The notes under the pieces are model-generated. The model ran no database searches and was not told the DNA's origin. It worked only from the letters and a program-made list of their open reading frames with translations. Position numbers and translations under genes: made by a program. Shown here in pieces: positions 1 through 10,800 of a stretch of DNA of 45,202 nucleotides. The stretch covers positions 1-45,202 of the forward strand of contig JAFZQX010000045.1 of NCBI GenBank assembly GCA_017620205.1, given 5' to 3'. Each line of letters opens with the position of its first letter. Positions within the stretch are counted from its first letter, which is position 1. The DNA comes from Clostridia bacterium (GTDB lineage Bacteria > Bacillota > Clostridia > UMGS1883 > UMGS1540).

Positions 1-3000
1 AAAGAAGTAACAGGATTTGTTCCTTCTCAGGATCATCCCGGCCTTTACGAAGCTAACGTTGACGGCGTTGACAGAATCATGCAGATTTACGTTAACGGCA
101 AAAAACGCTGGATGGCAAGAAGCAACGAATTTGTAAAAGGTGTTGAAAAAAACGACAGCTACGACTGGGACGACCCGGATACAGATTACACATATGACGG
201 CATATATATGTCAAAACAGGATATAGGCTTTTGGGATAACCCCAATGACATTCTCTTCCAGTGGGAACGCAACTGGAAAACACAGATTGTATACCCCGAA
301 GAGATTATGCAGGATCCCGACAATGCGGATCAGGTAATCGTCCGTATGCAGAGGGGTTTCTGGAATTTATTGCGCAAACAAGAAAAAACAAGCGAACAGC
401 CAATGTATCCTCAAGGCAGCGTTTACTTCAGAATTATAAACGCTATGGAGCTTCTCGACAGCCCCGGCGAATTCTACTATAACAGAGCAACCAAAAAGCT
501 CTATTATATGCCCGAAGCTGACGAAGATATGTCAACTGCAAACGTTGTAGTACCGAGGATTGACCATTTTGCTACAATCTACGGTAATGACAAAGACGAC
601 TGCGTACAGAACATAGATTTTAAAGGCATGACGATTGCACACTTTGCTTCAAACTCGGCAGCAGAAGGCTACTGGGGCGAGCAGGGAACGGTTGTTCGTC
701 CGGCTTCCGGTACGCAGGGCGTTGGCCGCTGCGGAATTTACATGTTCTTCTGCGACAACGTAAACTTCTATGACAACTATTTCTACGGCTTTGATGAGGT
801 TTGTATAAACATGCAGGGCGGCGTAAGGAACTGTTCGGTTACAGGCAACGCCTTCTCTGATATCGGTGACGCCGCAGTAACCATCGGTCATGAAAGACAC
901 GCGAATACCAGTAATCCGGACTCATACGCGCCGGTTCCTTCGAATGCTGATACAACCCAGATGGTTTTGACGCGTGACTACGAAAGAATGGCAATATACA
1001 CCTCTTATATAGGTGACAATTATTCAAACAACAGACCACCGGGCTGCAAAGGATTAAACTTCGTAGGTAATTTAAACGGCAACGACATATCGGGTTCAGA
1101 AGTAAATAAATCTTATATGCCGACCGGCGGATATGTATACAAGAACTACCATTGGCGTTCGGACCCGGCAGACGTAGGCAAAGAGAAGAGCTATGTAATG
1201 TATGACTTCTATTCGAAGTTTAAGATTGATAAGGTTACTCTTTGCTGGGACAGAAATCTTATTCAGGCAGACGAAATAGCAAACTTTGAAGTTCTCTTAT
1301 CAAACGATAAGAGCTTCACAACATACGATACTCTATATACTGAAAACGGTACGTATAGCGGAGCAATTTTAGAAATACCCAACTCAAGCTTAACCGGAAA
1401 GTACAGATACCTGATGATAAGAACAATCGGTAATACGCGGTTTGGTCTTTCCCAGGTTTATGCGTTTACATCCGATCTTAAACCTTATACATATAACGTA
1501 GAGCCAACAAACATAACGGTATCGAACAACTATATGACGCGTATCGGCGGCGAAATTCCGCGTTCCTGCGCGATTATGGCATACTATGTTAACGGGTTTA
1601 ACGTAACACATAACGAGCTTTTCGATATAGGCTATTCCGGCATTGAAATAGGTTGGGGCTGGGATACAGCTAAAGACTATACGCGTAATGTAAACTGCTC
1701 ATATAACAGTGTAGATACAACATGCCACATCCTCTTTGACGGCGGCCCGATATACACGCTCGGTCCTCAGCAGGGTTCAATTTATAGAGGCAACTATATG
1801 AACAACTGTATCATGGGCGTTCACAGCTTGTATACGGACACCGCTTCTAAATGGATAACGTGGTGCGACAACGTTGTTGAAAACAGTCACTATGTAATAA
1901 GCCTGTATAACGAAAAAATCACAGATAACTATTACTATAATAACTATGCGACCCATAACCAGAAGCACATGTTTGCCGGAGGGACTATAAACGGAAAAAC
2001 TTATCCGCCCGCTAAGGATTCAAACACATTCGATGATTATGCGAACACTCCCATAGTATTTCCGATGGGTCAGCCTCCGCAAGAAGCGCGGAAGATTATA
2101 TACGATTCCGGTCTGGAAGCTTCTTATAAGCATATCAAAAAATGGGTTCCTGAAGATGTTGAAAACGGCCTTCCCGAAGAAGCAATATCTTACATAAGAG
2201 CTGAGGAATACAACTTAAGAAAAACGTACAACAGCATGCATAAGAAGGAACTCTATAATATGATAAAGAAAGAGGCGGTTGGCGGCGGTGTGTTCGGATT
2301 GGAAGAAGGTCAGTATCCGCCAAAATACAAACCGATACTGGTAGAAGCATACAACCTCTACATTCCCGATAATGCTACCCCGAACCAGACAACTCTTCTG
2401 CGTAATCTTATGAATGAAGTCAGGGAAAGCGTAAAGACAAAGAGCCTGAGTGAAACGCTGGCTGAAATTCAAGAACTTCTTGAAAACGCAAGGACAATAA
2501 GCGACAGTTGCCCGTGCCTCGCATCATTCTCAAACGCAAGTCTTTATGATACTTTCGGCATGATGACGAAAAGTAGCTTTGACGATATAAAAGCAAGATA
2601 TCAAGCGCTTAATAACAGCTACCTCAGCGGTTCGGCATATGAGTATGCATTGCTCGTCGAGGCAGAGGCGCTGCTTGCAGAAGCGCATAACGCGGTATTC
2701 AGCGCTGATATTGTATCTGCAAGCACAGAAGGAATGACAGACGTAAACATAGACAAAGAAAACGAAGAAGTTACATTCTATTTCGCACCCGGAACAAGCC
2801 TTGAGAACAAGAAGCTTGAGCTTACCGCATCACACGGCGCTGTAATAGCGACAAACCTTTCCGATTTGGTTGACCTTTCAACACCTTTAACGGTTACGGT
2901 ATACTGCACCCGCAACAAGGGCTATAAATATTGGACAGTAAAGGCTGAATATGCAGAAGATTCCAACGTCTCCCTCATTGGAAGCACAGCAGGTTCCGGT

Positions 3001-3525
3001 TATACGGACGCTGACAACTGGTTCTCACTCAGGCGCGGCGATAAGCATGTATCACCCACATACGGCGGCGGTCTTATTATCCAGAAGGGCGCTTATGCTA
3101 CAATGGCAAAGAGCTATGACCAAAGTACACACGGCGCATCATTTACATTTGCTCCTTTGTCTCAGTCGGGTAAGCATCAGTTCACAATGGTTCTTGCAAG
3201 CCAGGACTATGAAATAGACAATTCTTTAAAGAACAAAAAGATAGACCGTCTTGAAATAGACTTTAATGACGATAAAGCAACGCTTTATAGAGTTAAATCA
3301 GGCGAAAGAGACGCACAACCTATAAAGAGTAACGTTTCTGCATATCTTAATTATAATCAGCCAAACACAATAAGCTACTCTACGTCGGTTGTGAACAGCG
3401 ATACGAAAGTCACCGTTACAATAAACGGACGGAAAGTATTTGACCAGGCGACTGCAAGTGAAATACAGCTTGATAAAGGATATTTCGGTTTCATATCGCA
3501 GAAATGTAATATTAAGATTTATTAA
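1..3525 (+). CDS. Large secreted right-handed beta-helix protein (5' end cut by window)
   Basis: The frame is open from base 1, so the true start and any signal peptide lie outside the window; the ATG at position 79 is internal. About 1,174 residues are visible. The first half has the look of right-handed parallel beta-helix carbohydrate-active proteins: a segment resembling LLDSPGEFYYNRATKKLYYMP, followed by many short N-rich turns such as SVTGNAF, VTHNEL and NCSYNSV. A discoidin-like (F5/8 type C) stretch of about 110 residues (roughly bases 1150-1490) interrupts the helix. After it come a helical FIVAR-like linker (about 2330-2700), a beta-rich Ig-like segment (about 2700-2950) and a C-terminal jelly-roll/LamG-like domain (about 2980-3525). 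It probably acts outside the cell on a polysaccharide as a lyase or glycosidase-like protein. I cannot assign a catalytic residue or CAZy family. The gene after it follows within 38 bp, suggesting one operon. Confidence 0.75.
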   Translation, partial: KEVTGFVPSQDHPGLYEANVDGVDRIMQIYVNGKKRWMARSNEFVKGVEKNDSYDWDDPDTDYTYDGIYMSKQDIGFWDNPNDILFQWERNWKTQIVYPEEIMQDPDNADQVIVRMQRGFWNLLRKQEKTSEQPMYPQGSVYFRIINAMELLDSPGEFYYNRATKKLYYMPEADEDMSTANVVVPRIDHFATIYGNDKDDCVQNIDFKGMTIAHFASNSAAEGYWGEQGTVVRPASGTQGVGRCGIYMFFCDNVNFYDNYFYGFDEVCINMQGGVRNCSVTGNAFSDIGDAAVTIGHERHANTSNPDSYAPVPSNADTTQMVLTRDYERMAIYTSYIGDNYSNNRPPGCKGLNFVGNLNGNDISGSEVNKSYMPTGGYVYKNYHWRSDPADVGKEKSYVMYDFYSKFKIDKVTLCWDRNLIQADEIANFEVLLSNDKSFTTYDTLYTENGTYSGAILEIPNSSLTGKYRYLMIRTIGNTRFGLSQVYAFTSDLKPYTYNVEPTNITVSNNYMTRIGGEIPRSCAIMAYYVNGFNVTHNELFDIGYSGIEIGWGWDTAKDYTRNVNCSYNSVDTTCHILFDGGPIYTLGPQQGSIYRGNYMNNCIMGVHSLYTDTASKWITWCDNVVENSHYVISLYNEKITDNYYYNNYATHNQKHMFAGGTINGKTYPPAKDSNTFDDYANTPIVFPMGQPPQEARKIIYDSGLEASYKHIKKWVPEDVENGLPEEAISYIRAEEYNLRKTYNSMHKKELYNMIKKEAVGGGVFGLEEGQYPPKYKPILVEAYNLYIPDNATPNQTTLLRNLMNEVRESVKTKSLSETLAEIQELLENARTISDSCPCLASFSNASLYDTFGMMTKSSFDDIKARYQALNNSYLSGSAYEYALLVEAEALLAEAHNAVFSADIVSASTEGMTDVNIDKENEEVTFYFAPGTSLENKKLELTASHGAVIATNLSDLVDLSTPLTVTVYCTRNKGYKYWTVKAEYAEDSNVSLIGSTAGSGYTDADNWFSLRRGDKHVSPTYGGGLIIQKGAYATMAKSYDQSTHGASFTFAPLSQSGKHQFTMVLASQDYEIDNSLKNKKIDRLEIDFNDDKATLYRVKSGERDAQPIKSNVSAYLNYNQPNTISYSTSVVNSDTKVTVTINGRKVFDQATASEIQLDKGYFGFISQKCNIKIY

Positions 3526-3563
3526 TATTAAATTATAAACAAAAAAAGAAAGGTGTTAGGAAA

Positions 3564-4937
3564 ATGAAAAGAACATTTAAAAAGAGCCTAATTATTTTAT
3601 TTGCTCTTGCCGTAGTTATGATGACTATGGTAATGCCTACGGTATCTGCAAACACAGACGTGGCAATCACATTTGATACGGAAGCTATGGAAAATGCTTC
3701 CGGTACCGAAACCGGCCTTCGTGTAACAAACCTTTACCCCACAGCAAGTGGTCGTGAGAGCGTTGAAGGCTATCACATCAAGAACGGTGTTATCAAATTC
3801 AATTTTGATCAAGCTATGGATGAAAGCACTCTTACACCCGAAAACATCAAAGTTAAATTGGCTTCGTCATCCTACATTAATCCGGCAAACCCCAAATTTG
3901 ACGCAAACACGATGGAATGGACATATGAACCCTACGAAGTTACATCAACAAGCTATTCTATTTCAATAGCTGATATGTGTGAAGGCACTATGGTTCACAC
4001 AGTTATATTTACAAGCGGCGTTAAAACAGCAGACGGAACTCCGATAAACGAAGTTTCTAAGAAGTTCCAGACAGGCCGTATTGTAACAACACAGGGTACT
4101 GAAGGCAAATCACTTATGGACGTTGCACACAAAAAAGACATAAAACGTTATGAATCTGACGGTACATTGTCTACACTGGCGAGTGACGGAACCGCATATA
4201 ACCAAAGTAAGAACAACCTAATGGTTGACTATGCGCCGAATATTGACCAGGTAGGTGCACATTTCATCCCTGCAAAAGACGCATATGTAAAAATAGACCT
4301 CGGTAACTACTATAGCATTTATGATGTTGTAATTTACAGCGCATGGGGAGATGAGGATTTCCGTGCTCACAAACCGGTTGCTGTTGCATATTCAAACGAC
4401 CCCGCAGCTACATTTTCATCGGCAAATAGCGTAGGAACTATGGCGGCAAACCAGTATAAATCATCAGGCAGACTGGAAGCCAGCGACGGCGGCAGAGGTT
4501 ACTCACGTTATCTCTCACCCGCAACTCCTTTCAGAGCAAGATACATATTCCTCAGAGCTACAAATACAGGAGATACAGGTGAAAGCGCATCATCAATTAA
4601 AGTAATTGCCGATGTTGATACAGATTACGGTGAGCTGACAGCTAAAAAAGACGGCTCCGCTGTTTCTAAATTCGCAGGCACAGGCACATATGAAGTTTCC
4701 GCACCTGCTACAGAAAACAAAGCCGGCTCAGGCGGCGCTTATATGATAATTGCAGGTTTCGATGCAAACGGTATAGTTACAAAGATTGAATGCTCGGAAG
4801 TATCTGTTTCCGGCGGCAAGGTCTCACTTACAACAACAATTGAAAACGCAAACACAAAATCACTTAAAGCAATTCTTATTAAGAGCTTTTCTGAGCCTCA
4901 GATGCTCACAGACGCACTTATTTTACCTGCTCAGTAA
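3564..4937 (+). CDS. Secreted Ig-like plus discoidin (F5/8 type C) domain protein
   Basis: The 457-residue protein starts with a clear signal peptide: basic MKRTFKK, a hydrophobic core, and a likely cut after VSA near residue 29. Residues about 45-150 resemble an SbsA-type Big_5 Ig-like domain (VIKFNFDQAMDESTLTPENIKV, then a segment ending in a rising strand), common in S-layer-associated proteins. Residues about 185-345 look like an F5/8 type C carbohydrate-binding fold, with AYVKIDLGNYYSIYDVVIYS as the typical first strands. The last about 90 residues are a beta-rich domain that also appears related to the C-terminus of other Clostridia SLH proteins. No SLH repeats or LPXTG motif are seen, so anchoring is unknown. 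A ribosome site AAAGAAAGGTG precedes the ATG. It probably binds sugar or stabilises a surface complex; no catalytic role is visible. Confidence 0.75.
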   Translation: MKRTFKKSLIILFALAVVMMTMVMPTVSANTDVAITFDTEAMENASGTETGLRVTNLYPTASGRESVEGYHIKNGVIKFNFDQAMDESTLTPENIKVKLASSSYINPANPKFDANTMEWTYEPYEVTSTSYSISIADMCEGTMVHTVIFTSGVKTADGTPINEVSKKFQTGRIVTTQGTEGKSLMDVAHKKDIKRYESDGTLSTLASDGTAYNQSKNNLMVDYAPNIDQVGAHFIPAKDAYVKIDLGNYYSIYDVVIYSAWGDEDFRAHKPVAVAYSNDPAATFSSANSVGTMAANQYKSSGRLEASDGGRGYSRYLSPATPFRARYIFLRATNTGDTGESASSIKVIADVDTDYGELTAKKDGSAVSKFAGTGTYEVSAPATENKAGSGGAYMIIAGFDANGIVTKIECSEVSVSGGKVSLTTTIENANTKSLKAILIKSFSEPQMLTDALILPAQ

Positions 4938-4959
4938 TCTGTATTAAGGAGGGATTACT

Positions 4960-5913
4960 GTGAAGAAATTACTTTCAATATTTGTTGCAGCACTCATGAT
5001 TTTGACAATATGTAACTTCACAGCAATGGCGGCAGAAGATTTGTTTGACGTGGCCTTCATTGAGGGAAGTAATATCTTTGTTGTAACTGCCAAAAGTGGG
5101 CTTACCGGTATCAACAATGTTGCGCTTATGGTCAGAGACAGTGGCGGCAATGTTGTGTATATGGATGTTCAAAGAGCCATCAAGCCCGGTCAGGTATACT
5201 TTCAGGTAGACTTGGGCGATAATCTTAATATCGAAACATATACGTTTATCGTGACGTCTGACGGTGATACGTGCGCTTCGCAGACGAAGACATGTTCGTC
5301 TAACGTGCACGGCAGCGGTTCGGGAATTGATCCGATTTACAGCGATTCATTCTTTAATGTTAGTTATGACGCTTCTTTAAACAGATTTGTTGTTAACGGT
5401 GAACTTACAAAGTCGGACGGTTCTCCCGCATTTAACCGTATAGCGCTTTTGGTTTACGAGCCTGAAGCCAACGGCGTGTGCGAAATTTACAGCATAGACG
5501 CTTTAAATGAGTATTCCGGACCGTTTACATTCAATGTACCGATACATCCGATGGCCCCCGCAGGCACTTATACATTTATCGTTTCTTCTGACGGTGATGT
5601 TGTAACAAGCGCCATCAAGACATGCGGACTGAATGATAACTTTGAAACCCACGGAACTATCGCCAAAGGTTCATCTATCGGCGCAACTTATACACTCGCA
5701 GAGGGCGAAGAAGCACCGATGGTAATAATTGCAGTTTACAAGGAAAACAGAATTGTCAGCATGAAAATTTCAGATATTCCGGTAAACGGTAAGGTAACGG
5801 CCGAAATAGAGTTCGGCGCAAATGAAGATACATCCGGTTACAGCGCGAAGGCATTTGTTTGGGAAAACTTTGAAACATTGAAACCCATCAAGAGTGCTCG
5901 CTCCTTAGGATAA
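4960..5913 (+). CDS. Small secreted beta-rich protein of unknown function
   Basis: The start is a GTG placed 6-7 bases after a perfect AAGGAGG, 19 bp downstream of the preceding stop, so it is cotranscribed with the genes before it. The 317-residue product has a signal peptide (MKKLLSIFVAALMILTICNF, cut near AMA-AE). The mature part contains two similar beta-sandwich repeats of about 105 residues. Each ends in a matching phrase, TYTFIVTSDGDTCASQTKTC in the first and TYTFIVSSDGDVVTSAIKTC in the second, so the repeat is an internal duplication. A shorter third segment follows (about residues 225-317). I do not recognise a named family. The paired cysteines at the end of each repeat could form disulfides. 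Position between a discoidin protein and an SLH protein suggests a role at the cell surface. Confidence 0.7.
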   Translation: MKKLLSIFVAALMILTICNFTAMAAEDLFDVAFIEGSNIFVVTAKSGLTGINNVALMVRDSGGNVVYMDVQRAIKPGQVYFQVDLGDNLNIETYTFIVTSDGDTCASQTKTCSSNVHGSGSGIDPIYSDSFFNVSYDASLNRFVVNGELTKSDGSPAFNRIALLVYEPEANGVCEIYSIDALNEYSGPFTFNVPIHPMAPAGTYTFIVSSDGDVVTSAIKTCGLNDNFETHGTIAKGSSIGATYTLAEGEEAPMVIIAVYKENRIVSMKISDIPVNGKVTAEIEFGANEDTSGYSAKAFVWENFETLKPIKSARSLG

Positions 5914-5942
5914 TAGTCGAAAGGAGGAAAAGGGGGGGATAT

Positions 5943-6005
5943 ATGTGGAATATAAAATGCACGAAGCTCCCCTTTGTATATTTTAGATATGAAAAAGGCA
6001 ATTAA
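5943..6005 (+). CDS. Possible 20-codon leader ORF upstream of SLH gene
   Basis: An ATG at 5943 opens a 20-codon frame (begins MWNIKCTKLP) that ends in TAA at 6003-6005, overlapping the start of the next gene in another frame. Upstream are AAGGAGG (5921-5927) and a run of seven G (5932-5938, only 4 bases from the ATG). The downstream SLH gene has no ribosome site of its own, so reading this short frame could deliver ribosomes to its ATG by coupling. It may equally be non-coding, or the G run may hide a sequencing indel. Confidence 0.25.
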   Translation: MWNIKCTKLPFVYFRYEKGN

Positions 6006-7833
6006 ATTTACACTTAGCTTATGTATAGCAATGTCGCTTTTTTCGATGACGGCATTTGCCGATTTCTCTGCGGAGTTTAACGAAGAGAAGGGTGGCAAAT
6101 TTTCGATAACCGTTAACGAACCCGTAGACGGCGAAGGTTATCAGATATGGGTAGGCAATCCCGGCGTTTCGAAGGATGAACTTGCTGATATCTACGATGA
6201 TGAAGACTTTATGTCTTCGGTACGTCACGTGGATTTTGCCATGGCAAAAAGCGCCGATCCGATAACATTTGAGGTGGATTTGTCCGAGACGGAAGAATAC
6301 GGAACTTACGCGATAAGACTTATCCGTTCGGGAATTGACATTATAGAGAATAAATATTTCAAATTCAGATTTATTGACGGAACTCTGGAAGACCGTGCAA
6401 TTGAAAAGTTCATGGGCGTTGAGAGTTCTGAAGATCTTGCGGAAGCCGTAGCTGAGTTTTCGGACGAATCAAATGAATTTATTCCTAAAAAGGATTTGAG
6501 CGTTTTGGGGGATGAGGATATTGTTTCCTCAATCGGTGATGAATTTGTGCTCGTCAGAGATTACAAATATCCGGAAGGCGAATCGTTTACTACAAGCGCC
6601 GATGTTGTTGGCTGCGGTGAAGCTGCCTATGCTGTATCGCTCTTATTAGGCAGCTATTCAGCAGACGCAGCAGAAAAAATAGAAGAATACGGTTCATTTA
6701 TATCTGAGCTTATACCCCAAAAGAAAAATGCTGAGGCAACAATGAAAATTGTTGACGCAACCAAAAAATTTATAGTTGACGCTAAAAGCCTCGGTGAAGT
6801 TCTTTCAAAAGCGAAGGAATACGGCGCGAAAGCAAATAAGGAAACAATAGAAGTCTTTGAAAAGAATAAATCAAAAATCAAGACGTTTGACGACGTTGAA
6901 GCTGTTTTAAAATGGTCGGAAGTTCTCGGTAAGCTGACAAGCGCGGGAAAACGCTCGGAGATAGAGGATATAATTGAGAAAAACGCAGAATTTTTAGGTG
7001 TTGACACATCTGAAAATTCGCATGACGGCATAAGCCTTGCAAAGGTTGCTAAGCGTTTTGATACAAATAAGGCCGCAACGCTCTACGGTCAAGACGCGTT
7101 TAGTAAGTATTATAACAGCCTGGCAGAAGAAATAGCTGAAGAAGAAGAAGAAAAAAGGGATACAGGTAACTCCAGAAAAGTCAGCGGCGGTGGCGGCGGC
7201 GCACTTTCGAGTGGTAAAACAATATACCCCAAAACCGTAGAACAGGTTCCGATAAATACTGATACCGAACAGCAGCAGGATGACGCTTCGGGCTTACCGT
7301 TTAAGGACATAGACGGCTGCGCATGGGCTCATGAATATATCAGAGCTCTGTACGAAAAGAATATAGTAAAGGGTGTAACAGAAGACACCTTTGAACCCGA
7401 CCGTCCCGTAACGCGTGAAGAATTTGTTAAAATGCTTGTTGTTGCATTTGTACTTCAGACTGACAAAAACATGATATTTGACTTTAAAGACGTTACAATA
7501 GACGTTTGGAGTTATCCTTATATAGAAGCTGCGTACCGCGGCGGTATTGTTAGAGGCAAGTCGGCTGATTTATTCGGCAGAACCGATACAATAACGCGTC
7601 AGGATGCGGCAGTTATGATATCAAGAATAATCGGAGCCGAAAGTGATGAAGCTCCTGAGTTTGCAGATGCAGGCTCTATCGCCGAGTATGCTCTCGCCGC
7701 AGTATCCGGCGTATCGGAACGCGGAATAATATTAGGAGATGCAGACGGCAACTTTAATCCGACGGCGGTTACAACCCGCGCACAGGCGGCTACAATTATA
7801 GCAAGAGCAATAGAAGGGGGTAATGCAGAGTGA
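5989..7833 (+). CDS. S-layer-homology (SLH) domain surface protein
   Basis: I place the start at ATG 5989 (614 residues) because it begins a classic signal peptide, MKKAIKFTLSLCIAMSLFSM, cut after AFA. A TTG 15 bases upstream is possible, but neither has a close ribosome site. An N-terminal beta-rich domain (about 25-130) is followed by a long charged alpha-helical region (about 135-385). Next come an acidic stretch and a Gly-rich hinge (SGGGGGALSSG), then three SLH repeats (about 436-487, 497-552, 557-612). The repeats carry the typical FKDIDGCAWAHEYIRALYE and GDADGNFNPTAVTTRAQAA patterns. SLH triplets bind pyruvylated secondary wall polymer, so this protein is likely anchored to the wall with its N-terminus outward. 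It overlaps the next gene by 4 bp (GTGA), which indicates translational coupling. Confidence 0.88.
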   Translation: MKKAIKFTLSLCIAMSLFSMTAFADFSAEFNEEKGGKFSITVNEPVDGEGYQIWVGNPGVSKDELADIYDDEDFMSSVRHVDFAMAKSADPITFEVDLSETEEYGTYAIRLIRSGIDIIENKYFKFRFIDGTLEDRAIEKFMGVESSEDLAEAVAEFSDESNEFIPKKDLSVLGDEDIVSSIGDEFVLVRDYKYPEGESFTTSADVVGCGEAAYAVSLLLGSYSADAAEKIEEYGSFISELIPQKKNAEATMKIVDATKKFIVDAKSLGEVLSKAKEYGAKANKETIEVFEKNKSKIKTFDDVEAVLKWSEVLGKLTSAGKRSEIEDIIEKNAEFLGVDTSENSHDGISLAKVAKRFDTNKAATLYGQDAFSKYYNSLAEEIAEEEEEKRDTGNSRKVSGGGGGALSSGKTIYPKTVEQVPINTDTEQQQDDASGLPFKDIDGCAWAHEYIRALYEKNIVKGVTEDTFEPDRPVTREEFVKMLVVAFVLQTDKNMIFDFKDVTIDVWSYPYIEAAYRGGIVRGKSADLFGRTDTITRQDAAVMISRIIGAESDEAPEFADAGSIAEYALAAVSGVSERGIILGDADGNFNPTAVTTRAQAATIIARAIEGGNAE

Positions 7834-10800
7834 AGAGATACTGTGTGGTTTTACTCACGTTGATATTTGCATTGTCATTATTGGTAATTCCGTCAGGCAC
7901 GGCTTTAGGAGCAGAACTTGCAAATTTGGCGCTCGGTAAGCCTGTAACTGCTACTTCTGAATACAGCGCATTTTATAACATGCCGGCGGTAAACGACGGT
8001 AAAATGGATACCGCGTGGTCTGAAGGCAGCGCCAGACTCGCACCCAGTGATGATCAGGGTAACGACTGGATCCAGATAGACCTCGGCGGAAGATATGATA
8101 TTATAAGCATGATCGCATACTCAAGAAGCGATGTTAATAACGCTTCGGAACGTATGGGTTGGCTTTATCAGGTTGCAGAGTCAGCTGACTTTTCAGACGG
8201 CGTAACAATAGGTATGAAAAGCGCACCCGGCTCTCCCGGTCAGGGATATGAGGTGTCGCTCAAAAAACCTGTTACGGGCAGATATGTCCGCGTTGCATGT
8301 AAGGAATACTTCGTTATCGCGGAAATTGAGGTTTACGGTACACCTGCAACTGAAGCGGCAAAAGGCGAGTATGACGATATAGAAACCGAAGGCAAAATCT
8401 ATAATGCTTCACAGATGGCATATTATCTCGGAATCATGGATGGCGTAGAAGCCAGAGAATTCGGTTACGGATATATTTTGACAAGAGGTGAAGCTGCGGA
8501 AGCCGCTGCAAAACTGCAGGGCTCCGGCGAACTTGACCCTACGGCTACAATATATGAAGACGTACCTTTTGACCATCCAAAGTCCGGCTACATCGCATGG
8601 TGCGAAAAAGCAGGAATAGTTTCAAAGGGAACCTCGTACCGTCCGGATGAATATATTTCAGGCGTTGAGTTTTTAACAATGCTTTTAAGACTTAACGGTT
8701 GGATTTGTCTCGCGCAGGACGGCCAGTATCCCAACAATATAATAACAACTGCTCAAAGACTTAAACTCTTAAAGGGCGTTGACATTGATGTAAAAGACAA
8801 TCTCAATAAATCAAGAGCAATACTTCTTATTTACAATATGCTCACAACTTATATGGCTGATCCTATAATTGTTGACAGAAAAATTATAGGTTATACATGC
8901 GGCGACACATATTTGGAAGAAGTTTTTGACATGGCTCTTTATACGGGCGTTGTTGAGGAAACATCACAGACGGGTCTTGTTGATCCCTCAGGCGCAGGCA
9001 GTAAGCATTTAACCATTGACGCCACAAGATACAAGGATAAATCAGGCAGAGGCTCCGTGTTCCTGGGCGAAAATGTATACTTCTTGAGCGATGATGATAA
9101 TAACGTCCTGCACTTATGGCGTAACCCCTTAATCGGCACACGACAGACAATCATGTGCAAAGATATTGAAAGATCGAATTCGAGTGGTATTACATACTAT
9201 GAAGAAAAGACCGACAAGGTACGCAAAGTGGGTTTTTCTTCGGATGTAAACTTTATTAAAAACGGCGTAGCCAGCGGTGATTTCTCGTTAGATAAGATTA
9301 ATCCCGCAAACGGCAAGCTGGTTCTTATTGACAACGACCTTGACGGCAAGGTGGACGTAATTAAGCTCTATGAACCTCAAGTTTTTGTTGTTGATTATGT
9401 CGGCGTTGACGGCAACCATCTCGGCATCGGTGCACAGAATGGCGATATCCTGGATGTGCCCGAATTTGACGAGCTTGTAATTTCAAGAAACGGATTTGGA
9501 ATGAATGTAGGTGACATTCCGGTAGGTTCTCTTTTATACGCTTATGTTTCCGACAACGGAAAGCATGTTGAGCTTGAAGTTTCGATTGACAGCGTTGAGG
9601 GCATTATTGAATCCCTTTCAAACGAAGATGTTGTAATAGACGGCGTAACATATGAGTTCTCGGAATATTATAAGATTAACAATGCAATAATCGATCAGGT
9701 ACGTCCCGGAGCAAAGGCAAGCTTCCTTTTAGACGAAAACGGTCTTGTTGTTTGGGCTATAAACGACAGCGTTACATCAACGTCGGAAACGCTTTGCGTA
9801 ATACTTGCAATCAGCGAACCTGAAGGATTAGATCCCTTGCAGTTACTTGTGTTTAATGAAGCTAACGAAATGCTTACTATGAGCTTTGCAAACAACGTAA
9901 AGATAGACGGCAGAAAAATGGGCATGTCTCAGATTGAGGCGCTCGGCTCCGGCTATTTTAAAGGCAAAGCGGCAATATACAAATTAAATTCAGACGGTCT
10001 TATTTCATTCTTAAATACCGAAACTCATAATCCTGAAGAGCCTGCAGATAAAATGTCTCCCCAGTCTAAATGGGAGCTCCCGTCGGGATGCGGCAGAGCA
10101 GCAACGGGATTCTATAAGGATAATGAAATGAAATTGCCTATTTATGAAGATTTTCCGGTATTTACCATAGGCAAGGATGCCGGCGGAAATATAGTCACTG
10201 ACATAAACGCAAAGAGCAGCTTCAGCTATAAGACTATCGACTCACTTTATCCGCCGAGCGTGGATGACGAGAGTAAAGGCGATTTCACGTTCTACGGCGA
10301 TGCAGATGATGATTCCCCCGCGTTTGCGGTAAGATTCCTCGGCATAAACGTAGATTCCGATTTCGGCACGATCAAAGCATATTCAAGCAACAGCACAATG
10401 ATTATTGACAGCGTTGCTCAGTGCATAGAGAAAGGCGAAGACACCTACAGAATTTACGGATATAACGCAGCAAGCGGCGCAAGCGTTAAGGCTGTTGTTC
10501 ATCCGGACATTCAGCGCGTAATAAACAGTTACAATGTTTATATCAACAAACCATCAGATATAACATTTACGGGTCTTAACTACATAAGCCCCACATCATC
10601 AACGGGAATAGGCAACTACTGTTCACCAATAACCGACCTTAAAAAAGGTGATATAGTAAGATACGAGCTTACAAGTGAACGTGTAACAGGTCTTGAGAGA
10701 ATATACTGCGTGAGCGATACTGTCTCGACAGATCACAGCGGTCTTATCTGTAACACCGGCGATAACTACTCAAAGAGTTACCGCGCAGGTTACAAAGCGT

